Shown: positions 47,173 to 56,300 of the stretch, one piece after another
Layout: every line of letters starts with the position of its first letter
Numbering within the stretch: position 1 is the stretch's first letter
Source of the DNA: DSSB01 sp046346845
Lineage (GTDB): Bacteria > UBA10199 > DSSB01
Reading direction: 5' to 3'
Assembly (NCBI GenBank): GCA_046346845.1
Contig: JAXMHH010000002.1
Coordinates: forward strand, 372,001-436,000
Length of the DNA: 64,000 bases
The notes under the pieces: generated by a model
Told to the model about the DNA's origin: nothing
Seen by the model: the letters and a program-made list of their open reading frames with translations, nothing else
Databases searched by the model: none
Translations under genes and position numbers: made by a program

Positions 47173-47192
47173 CCAATCGGAAAAAATCTTGC

Positions 47193-47543
47193 TTACTTGT
47201 TGAACAGGCCTTTGAGCGAGCTGACCAGCTGCTCCGCCTCGCGCTGCACCCACTTGGGGGGGAGGGCGCTGGCCGGGCTGCGCGGCTTTTCGTCCTCGGA
47301 GCCGATGATCACGGAGGCCGGCGAGGCCGCGGCCTCGGAGAGGTCGCTGGGCAGATTTTGCGCCGCCGCGCCCACCAGGCTTAGGTATTCGTCGTACCGA
47401 ATCATGATCTTGGTGGGACGGCCATGGCGCGTCACCACCACCTTGGCCTCGTCTTCCTTGAGGACCTCCGCGAAATTCGCGCGGGCCTCGGTCACGTTGA
47501 AGATTTTGAGTCGCCCCAGTCTTTCGTCGTGGATTTCGAACAT
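47193..47543 (-). CDS. Phd/YefM-type antitoxin
   Basis: The 116-residue product has the Phd/YefM N-terminal DNA-binding domain: FNVTEARANFAEVLKEDEAKVVVTRHGRPTKIMIRYDEYLSL. GGAGG precedes the ATG. The C-terminal half (residues 60-116) is flexible and acidic, where antitoxins bind a toxin. No RelE or Doc-type toxin lies beside it on either side, so it is an orphan. It may act as a transcription repressor, or its toxin may have been lost or be elsewhere. It has its own strong terminator. Confidence 0.85.
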   Translation of the reverse strand: MFEIHDERLGRLKIFNVTEARANFAEVLKEDEAKVVVTRHGRPTKIMIRYDEYLSLVGAAAQNLPSDLSEAAASPASVIIGSEDEKPRSPASALPPKWVQREAEQLVSSLKGLFNK

Positions 47544-47969
47544 GTCACCAACCTCCCGGAATACGTCTCTTTAAAAAGACAGAAGAAGCAAAGTCAAAGC
47601 AATTCTGGACGGAATCCAGTACATCCAGAAAGCGCGGTTATTTCAACGGCTTAAAAAAGGCCGTTTGGAGAGCGCCTCGGACCGCGGGGGCGGCGCCGAG
47701 CCGCGATATTAGTTTTTTATGGACGTTAGGTTTTTCGTTGGCGTCACCAAAAAGGTGCGAAGATTTTTTTCCGGTATTCCTTTTGGGGTGCTTTCTCGCT
47801 ATGCGGGCCGGGAATTCGCTGAGGGTAGGGCGAGCGGGTCCGGGACCCCCGGAAAATTTTCTGTAACCCAGCGGGCGCTCCCGGCGTCTTTCCTGGCCGG
47901 GGGACGTTTCGAATAGCAACTTTTTTGGGGTGGATGCGAGGCAAGGATGAATTCCTTCAGGAGGTCGTT
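47544..47969. other. Intergenic region before the megaprotein cluster
   Basis: 426 nt with no supported gene. It probably has two divergent promoters. For the antitoxin the best match is TTGACT with a 17-nt spacer to TTAAAG near 47565-47595. Positions 47700-47780 are T-rich. AACGGC...GCCGTT near 47645-47668 forms a weak hairpin. The last 20 nt hold the ribosome binding site of the 47970 gene. Confidence 0.4.
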
Positions 47970-50246
47970 GTGAATTTTGCAATCCGGAGCGGGGCACCGG
48001 CGGGGCGCGACCCCGCGCCCCTGGATCCACCTCTTCCCGCAGGCCCGCTCGCCCAGCGCTACGGCGAGGCGGTGGCGCGGGAATGGCACTCGCTACTCAC
48101 CGAGACAGACCCCCAACTCCTCGCTGAAGGCATGCTGGGCTTTGCCCAGCGGCAGGAACGGGCGGGCCGCCTCGACTTGGCGGTGGAGGTCTATCAGTCC
48201 CTCCTGTCTTTTCCCCCCAGCCCGCTGCGGGATCGCGCCCAACAAGGCCTGGATGCCATCCTGGGCCGTGGCGCCTTCGGCGCCCGCGCGGAATTTCTCC
48301 TGCGCAACTTGGCCCAACAGGCCAGCGAGCCCAGCGCCCTCCTCGCGATGGGCGCGGCGGGGGCGGTGTTCCGCATGACGCGCTTGGCGGCACTGGCCCG
48401 CCTGGCGAATTCAGGCGCCCCGGGATTTTTGACGCAGTGCCTGGGGGCCGGGCGGGTGGCCTCGCTGCTGGGATTCGCCGCGGAGGCGCCGACCTTCAGC
48501 TTGGTGAGCCGCCTGGGCCAGGAAGCCCTGGGCCGGCCCCAGGATTGGGGCCTGCGCGCGGTGAGCCGCGATTTGGCCTCCAGCTATCTGGTCTTGGGGG
48601 GACTCCGGTTGGCGGGTGGGGCGGCGGGATACCTGGCAGAGGGCCAGGCGACGCCGCTGCGGGGCCTGCTCCAGCAGGGCGGAATGTTCACGGGCATCCT
48701 CCTGGGCCATCGCCTGGAAGAACTGACCGGGCTGCGGCCGCGGCAGGCCGGCGCGACGACCTTGGTGGATTCCCTGGCCCTGCTGCTGCAATTCAACCTC
48801 GCCGGGCGCCTCACCCGCGCCGCCTTCGGCCCCAACTTCGCCGCCTGGGAGGCTGGGCTCGAGCTCCGCAGCCAAGCCCTGACGCAAAACGGACGCCCCG
48901 GGTATCTACCCGCCTTGACCTCGAACCCCATCCCGTGGGCCGGTGTGGCCACCGTCCGGGGAGTTCCAGGGAGCAGGCCTCCTCGCTGGGTCGCCCCACA
49001 AATCCTGATGATGATGAACGGCGATGGGGAAGGCAATGGCGGCGGCCGGTCCGAGGGCTCCGAGCCCCCCGGCAGCGGCACGGAATCCCGTCGGCGCCGC
49101 GATCCGGATGTCACGATGCCCTTTTCCACCGCCGCCCAACGGGCCCAGGCGGGAGAGGCGGCTCCGCCCTCCGGCGCTCGGGACCCCTTCCAAGTCGATT
49201 CGCCCACCCAGCTGGTCCGCCGCATCCTGGATAACGACCTCAATTTCCGCGAGACCCTGCCGGAAACCGACCTGGAATTTCACATCAAGGCCCAGCCCAG
49301 TTTGGAAGGCGGCCCCATCTCCCGCTTGGAGCGCTATATCCCGCCCCTTTTGGTCCACCTCAACGCCATCTCGATCGGAGCCTCGATCCCCGAGGGCCGC
49401 CGGGTGGTGATCGTGCAGGAGGGCGAGGGCTTGGCGCGGCGCCGCTACGAGTTGATCCGACAGGGCCCGCGCTTCGAATGCCATCCGCCGCTCCCCGAGG
49501 CCGATGCCGCGGAGCCCCCGACACGGGAGACCCCGCCCGCCCCGGCCCCGGTGGAACCCAAGCCCCTCGAGGCCCTGCGGGAGCTGTTCCCAAAACCCGC
49601 AGAGGAGGCGGAACCGGTCGAACGCAGCCCCGAGGCGGTACCCGAGGCGAATGGCGCCAAGTGGAACCTGGAGGAAGAAGAGGCCCGCAGCATCCCCTTG
49701 CGCGGCCAGCTGGTGGAAACCCTGCCGCGCCTCCTGGCCTTGGCCGCGCGCCAGTCCCAGCGCCGTGGCCTTCCGGGCCTGGTCCTGCTGCAGGAGGGGG
49801 AGCTGAACCTCCAAACCCTGCAATCCCTCGGCCCCGAGGCCGCCGCCGAGCTTACCGACGGCGCCGTCTTCAAGGTCTTTGTCGCCCAATCGCGCACCAG
49901 TTTTCGTGGCACCGTCGAAGGGCAGGCCCTGCGCTGGGAACCCCTGGGCGACGAGTCCGCCTGGGATGTGTCCACCATCTTTTCCACCGTCACGGTGCGC
50001 GGCGTTGTCGAGCTTTACCAAACCCTCTTAGCCTACCATCGGTCCGAGATCGCGCCTTCCAGCACCGAGCTGGTGATTCGATTCCGCAACCCTGCGCCCT
50101 CGCGCGATGCCCTGAGCGAGTTCCTCGCCTCCGCCCTGGACCGCATCCCCCCCTCCGGTCGGGATACCGTGAAGGTCGAATTCTCGGGGGGGGAGCCGGA
50201 ATTGGTCTTTCGGCGGGGGGAATCGGGTCGCTGGGAGCAAAACTAG
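47970..50246 (+). CDS. Shared-module protein, unknown C-terminal domain
   Basis: The 758-residue product starts at a GTG (47970) with AGGAGG 5 nt upstream. Residues about 40-100 are TPR-like (LGFAQRQERAGRLDLAVEVYQSLL). Residues about 104-297 are the shared module (AEFLLRNLAQQASEP, GILLGHRLEELTG, VDSLALLLQFNLAGRL), closest by eye to that of the FHA-like protein at 4522. A Gly/Ser/Pro-rich linker follows. Residues about 420-500 and 560-758 form alpha/beta parts I do not recognise. It has no signal peptide. It precedes the carboxylase-like gene by 118 nt and is probably part of the same system. Confidence 0.6.
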   Translation: MNFAIRSGAPAGRDPAPLDPPLPAGPLAQRYGEAVAREWHSLLTETDPQLLAEGMLGFAQRQERAGRLDLAVEVYQSLLSFPPSPLRDRAQQGLDAILGRGAFGARAEFLLRNLAQQASEPSALLAMGAAGAVFRMTRLAALARLANSGAPGFLTQCLGAGRVASLLGFAAEAPTFSLVSRLGQEALGRPQDWGLRAVSRDLASSYLVLGGLRLAGGAAGYLAEGQATPLRGLLQQGGMFTGILLGHRLEELTGLRPRQAGATTLVDSLALLLQFNLAGRLTRAAFGPNFAAWEAGLELRSQALTQNGRPGYLPALTSNPIPWAGVATVRGVPGSRPPRWVAPQILMMMNGDGEGNGGGRSEGSEPPGSGTESRRRRDPDVTMPFSTAAQRAQAGEAAPPSGARDPFQVDSPTQLVRRILDNDLNFRETLPETDLEFHIKAQPSLEGGPISRLERYIPPLLVHLNAISIGASIPEGRRVVIVQEGEGLARRRYELIRQGPRFECHPPLPEADAAEPPTRETPPAPAPVEPKPLEALRELFPKPAEEAEPVERSPEAVPEANGAKWNLEEEEARSIPLRGQLVETLPRLLALAARQSQRRGLPGLVLLQEGELNLQTLQSLGPEAAAELTDGAVFKVFVAQSRTSFRGTVEGQALRWEPLGDESAWDVSTIFSTVTVRGVVELYQTLLAYHRSEIAPSSTELVIRFRNPAPSRDALSEFLASALDRIPPSGRDTVKVEFSGGEPELVFRRGESGRWEQN

Positions 50247-50363
50247 GGAAATTCCTGGACTTGCCGCACTTTTTTTAGACAACTTTCCCCTCGCTCGCCC
50301 GAAAATCGGGTACTTCTATCTTTCTATTTAAAATCAAGAACTTCCACGTTCCGGGAGGTAAGG

Positions 50364-53300
50364 ATGACGGTAGGCTTGGGGGGCCAAGACGGGTACCCGT
50401 CTTTATTGTCGGCCCATACAGATCGATTTCGTAGCACGCACTCTCCCCATGGCAGCGGACCCGCACCCTTTTCCGGCGCGAGCCTCGTGGCCAGACTCCT
50501 GGAAGGCGGGGAACAGCCCGGGGAGCTCAGCGCGGCCCTGACCCGCGGGGCAGGGGACCTGCGCGCCGTCGTTTCCTCCCTCCCGGAGGCCAGCCGCCGC
50601 TCTTTAGAGGCGCGCTTCGGCGCCGCAGGCCTGGCGGAGCTGCTCTCGCTGGCCGCGGAACGCGACCCCGCCCTGTTCGGCGAGGCCTTGCTCAATCTCG
50701 GGACTCGGCAGGAGCAGGCGGGGCGGATCGAGCTGGCGGCCAACGCCTTGACGCTCCTGGCGGGGGAGGGGACCCCTTGGGGAACGGCCTTGCAGCAGCG
50801 GGCGCGCGCCCGTCTGGACGCGATCCTGGGCCGCGGCGCCTTCGGCGGCCGCGCGGAATTTTTGGCGCGGCGCTTCGCCCAAGAGGCCTGCGAACCCACC
50901 GCCTTGCTGGCCATGGGCGCGGCCGGTGCGGCCTTTAAATTGACGCGCCTGGCGACGCTCTCCCGCCTTGCGGCGACCCCCACGACTAATTTTTTGACGC
51001 GCGGTTTCGGCGCGCGGGCCCTCGCCTCCCTCACCGGATTCGCGGTCGAGGCCACGGTCTTCCCGATGACGGGCCGTCTGGCCAACGAGGCCCTGGGCCG
51101 ATCCCAGGATTGGAGCCTGAGCGCGGTGGGCCGCGACCTGGCCTCCAGTTTCATCGTCTTGGGCGCCATGAAGGGTACCGGCTGGCTGGCCGGGGCGAGC
51201 TTCAACCGGCTCCACGGCATCAATCCCCTGACCGGCCAGGCGACGCGCCTGGCGGGACTCAGCGGGTTTTCCCAACGCCTCTTCCCCCAGGTGGGGATGC
51301 TGGGCGGCATCCTGCTCGGCCATCGGGTCGAAGAGCGCCTCGGGCTGCGGGAACACGTCGACGGGGCCACCACCCTGGTCGATTCCCTGGCCATGCTTTT
51401 GCAATTCAATGTGGCGGGTCGCCTGACCCAACACGCCTTCGGCCCCGGATTCCATGCCTGGGAACAGGGCCTGGAGCGGCAGACCGAACTCCTGGCCCAG
51501 CGGAGCCCCAGCGGCTCCGGCCTGGGGCTGGCCAGCCTCATGACGATGGGCCCGGAATTGGCCACGCCCAACGGCGTCCGGATTTCCGCCGCGGAGACCG
51601 GCGCGGAGCCGGAGCGTGGCTCCGGGCTGCGCATGACCATGCTGGGCGAGGGCGGTCGCGACCTGCCGCCCTCTGAGCCGCCCCGGGGCGGCTCGGGTGG
51701 GGACGGTGGGGATGGCGGCGGCCGCCGCCCGCCGACCGGGACCCTCGCCGAGGCCCGTCGCCAGTTGGAGATTTTCCGCGAGCACCGCGACCGCGAAGAC
51801 CAGGATTCGATCGTCACCTTTTCGCGTGCCCTGCGTTACCTGCGGGAAAACCCCGAGGTCGCGCGGGAGGCCCTGATCGGCCGCAGCGACCTGAGCACCG
51901 CCCATTTGGACGAGATCTTCCGCGCCATCGCCCCCGAGGGGCATCGCGTCTTGACCAACCCCAATCTGCAACGCGTCCTGATCCCCAACCGCGGCGAGAT
52001 CGCCCTGCGCCTGGCCCGCGGGCTCCGCGCCGAAGGGCTCACCCCGGTCGTCCTGGTGCCGGAGCCGGAGGCCAACGCTCTGTGGGCACGGCAGATTCGG
52101 GAATCGGGTGGGGAGATCCGGGTCGTCGGCGGCGCCACCGCCGCGGAGGCCTATCAGAACGCCTATCTGAACATCCCCCGCATCCTGACCGAGGCCCACG
52201 CCGCGGGCGTCCAGGCGGTGCACCCCGGCTACGGCTATCGCTCCGAGAGCCCCGAGTTCGCGCGCGCCCTGGAGAGAGAGGGGATCGTCTTGATGGGCCC
52301 CAGCGTCCGTTCCATGGAACGGGCCGGCGACAAGGACATCGCCAAGCAGGCCTTCATCGCGGCCGGGGTCCCGGTCGTTCCAGGGACCCGCCAAGGCTAC
52401 ACCGAGGTGGAGGGCCTGTTGGCCGAACTGCGCCAACTGGGCATGATCCGCGGCGAGGAGCTCGCCTTTCCTATCCGCCTCAAGGCGGTCGCTGGCGGCG
52501 GCGGCCGCGGTCAGCGCACCGTGCGTAGCCTCCAAGAACTGCGCGATATCTTTCCGCGCCTCTCCGCCGAGGCCCAGGTCGGTTTCGGGAACGGCTCAAT
52601 CATGGCGGAGCGCTTCATCGAGCGTTTTCACCACGTCGAATTCCAGATCATGGCCGACCGCTTCGGCAACGTGGTGCATTTGGGCGAACGCGAATGTACC
52701 CTGCAAGAGCGCAACCAAAAATTGATCGAGATCCACCCGGCAGCCATCTTCGAGCGCTTCCCGGGCCTGCGCGAGCGCATGGCCGAGGCCTCGCTCAACG
52801 CCGCCCGGGCGATGAATTACACCGGGCACGGCACCGTCGAGTTCATGGTGGATCCGGAGACCGGCGATTTCTTCGCGATGGAGGTGAACGCCCGCATCCA
52901 GGTCGAGCACCGCGTCAGCGAGGCGGTGACCGGCTTTGACCTGATCCGCGAGGCGGTGCGCGTCGCGCGCGGCCTGCCCCTGTCCCGCAGCCAGGCTGAG
53001 ATCCAGCCCCGCGGCGCCGCGGTGGAGGTGCGGATCAAGGCGGTCGACCCCAACCGGCGCGACCGGGACGGCAACGCCGCGCCCGCGCCGGGCCTGGTCG
53101 AGGACTTCACGGTGCTGGGGACCTCGGACTTCGACGCCCTGGCCGCGCAAGGGATCTTCGTTGAGACCAGCGTCCGGGCCGGAGACCGGGTCTCGCCCAA
53201 CGCCGACCCCATGATCGCAAAGCTCATCGTGACGGCGGACACTCGCGCCCAGGCGATCGCCCGGGCCGCCGACGTCCTGTCGCGCACCGTCCTGCGTGGC

Positions 53301-56300
53301 AGCCAGGGCTTTGCCAGCGACCTGCCCCGGCAACTGAGCCTCCTGCGCACGCGGGCCGCGCAGCGGGCAACTTATGACAACCGCTTCGTGGATGAATGGA
53401 CCCGTGTGGGCGGCGAGAATTATTCGGTCTTCCCGCATCGCCAGGCCACCTTGTTGGGTGCCCAATTTCCGCTTCTGCACTTGGAAGTCGGCAGCGAAGC
53501 GCCCCTTCCATCCAACCTGGCGGAGCGGCAGGCCAGTTCCCTGAGCCTCCTCCTGCATGGCGCCGAATCGGCCCTCGAGCTGCCGCTCCAGGGTCCCCTT
53601 GCCGGGCTGCTCAGGGGCCATGAGACCCTGGCGGATTCCCTTTTGCAAGGCAGCGGTCGACGGGGGATGTGGGCCCAAACCTCGGCCGAGGGTGAGCTGC
53701 GGCAGTTGGCAGTATTTCGCGACCATCGGCCGGAGCGGATCCTGTTCACCAGGACCGCCCCCATGCCCCAAGGGGGCGGGGAGCAACGCTATGCCGAGAC
53801 TCCGCTCATTTACGACATTCAATTTTCTCCCGAGGGCAATGCAGTGCAAAGCGTGTCCCTCTACCGGCAAGGCGAGGCGCGCCCCCTGATCGCTTTAACG
53901 CCAGGGGATGCGATGTTTCAAAACCTGCGCGGGGGCAGCGAATACCAATTCTTCGTCCAGCCGGGGGCCACCACCCCCGTCGCCTTGGGCCTCCGCCTGA
54001 TCCCCGCCGGTTCGCATCGCGGCGTGGAGATTCGGGACCGCAGCGGGAATATCCTGCTCTCGCTCAACCCGGAACGCGTGATGGAGTCCCCGGCGGATCG
54101 CCTGCTCAGCCTCTTCGAGTTCAGTGGCAACCAGGTACCGGCCCACATCCGCCAGGCCTCCGAGACCCAGATTCGAGCCCTGGTGGAAGGGATGGCGCGG
54201 TTGCCCCGCGGAAATCCCTCCCGCGAGGCCTTCGTCGAGACCCTGGGTCACACCCCGGTCTCCTTGGTGCGGCGCCTGCTGCGCCTCGCCGGGGAGAGCC
54301 GCAGTTTGGAAGACCAGCAGCTATTGGACGAGATCATCGCCCGCCGCGAGGTTTCGGGATTTTCCCAGCGCCACCGCTTCGACTCCTACGAGGTTTTGGA
54401 TGGGCAGACCTCCTTGGTGCGCTTCGCTGAGACGGGGGCGGAAGGACCTCCCTTGCCCCGCCAGATGATCCGCATCCGTGCCGAGGCGGGGGCGGACCTC
54501 CCTTCCCTGGTGCGCCGGGCCTTGAGCCATTTGGCGGCCGATCGCGCCGCCCATCCCGGGACCCGGGACGGAGTCATTCAGATCGTCACCCGAGACCTGC
54601 AGGAGCCCCAGCTCGCCGACGTCGCCCAAACCCTCAATTTTGCCGAACAGGTTCGGAGCGCCGTGGCGGGGGCCGAAGCCCCGGCGGACCTGGGCCTCAA
54701 GCGCCTGACGCTGGTGGTGGACCGCCCCAGCGAATACCCCGAATACTTCACCTTCCGTCGCGCCCTCGATGCCTCGGGGACTCGCAGGGGAAGATTCGAA
54801 GAGGATCTGCGCTACCGCAACCTCCATCCCATGTTGGCGCACCTCATCGAGCTGTGGCGGCTGCGAGACTTCAATTACACCCGGGATCAGGCGCATTCCG
54901 ACCGCTTCAGCCATGTCTTTTTCGCCGCCAATCGGAAGACGAGCGGCCTCGAGGCCGGGCAGGATCAACGCCTGATCGGCAAGGCCCTCATTCCCGAGGC
55001 GGAGGTGCAGCGCGCCCCGATCGGGGACGAGATCCGCATCCCCCAAGTCGAAGCGGCCTTCGAGCGGCTCCTGACCGCCGCTCACGGCGCCATGGAAGCC
55101 CGGGAGGGCCGGCGCCCCTTCTGGAACCGGCTGGAGCTCTTCATCCAGCCCATCCTCCACGTCAGCGACGCGCAGGTCGCGGCCTATGCGGAGAGCCTCT
55201 CCTTGCGTTACCAAGACCGACTGCGCGGACTCGGCTTGGAGAAGGTCGTGGTCAAGGCCTGGCTCCGGGACTCTCGCCTGCCCGAGGGACATCGCAACAT
55301 CCTGGTGCGCATCACCAACCCGACCGGCTATCGCTTCGAGCCAAAGATCGACAACGTGGTCCGGGCCCGGGTCGCGGCCAGTGACGGCTCGGTGACGACC
55401 CGCGAGGTGCTGCTCAACAACGGGGCCTACGAGAGGTGGTTGGGAGCGAGGCTTCAGGGCGATTCCAACTTGGTCATTCCCCATGGCGAGTGGGCCCCCG
55501 CCGATATCCCGATCAAGCCCGCCACCCCCGCCGAGTTGCGGGAGGCCCAGGCGCGGGCCCGCGGCGCGATGTGGGCCTACCGCATCCCCGACCTGATCGC
55601 CGACACGGCGGAACGTTTCCGGAATGCGCATAGCGAACACCGACAGGAACGCCCCCTCGGCAGCGAACGCCCCCCCGCCGCGGAAAATTCCCTGGCCTCT
55701 CATTGGCAGGAGTTGGAATTGGAGAGCCCTCAAAGCGTCGATCCCCGGACCGGCATGGTCGATCCCAACCACGGGACCCTGGTCCCGGCCGTGGATCGCC
55801 AGGGTCGGCCTCGGCCGGAGGGGGAAAACCAGGCCGGCGTGGTGATCGGGGTGCAGACCGACCATTTGGGCACCGGGGTGCCGGTGCGCCGCGTGGTCAT
55901 CCTGGGCGACCTGACGCACGCGAGCCGCGGTTCGCTCTCGGCCAACGAATGCGCCCGCATCAATGCCGCGATCCGCTACGCGGCCGAACAGGGCATCCCG
56001 GTGGACTGGTTCACGGCCAGCTCCGGGGCCGAGATCCACGAACGGCGTGGCGTGGAGGGCCTCGATGCCACCGCCTCGACCGTGCGCGAGATCGTCCGTC
56101 ATGCCCACAGCCTCGGCGTCCCCATCAACTTGGTGGTGAGCGACGTGAACATCGGAGCCCAGTCCTATTGGAATTCCCTGGCCGCCATCGTCCAAGACAC
56201 GGGCGGCGTTTTGATCATGACTCCGCGCGGCAGCATGGCGCTCACCGGGCCCGACGCCTGGACGGCCGCGATGCTGCGGGACATCCACAGCGAGGATCTG

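Noticed and set aside
53100..53240. Loss of the E. coli BC Arg338 equivalent in the carboxylase-like protein
   Set aside because: By eye the position holds Phe, but eukaryotic ACC also diverges in this segment, so a claim of inactivity is not justified.
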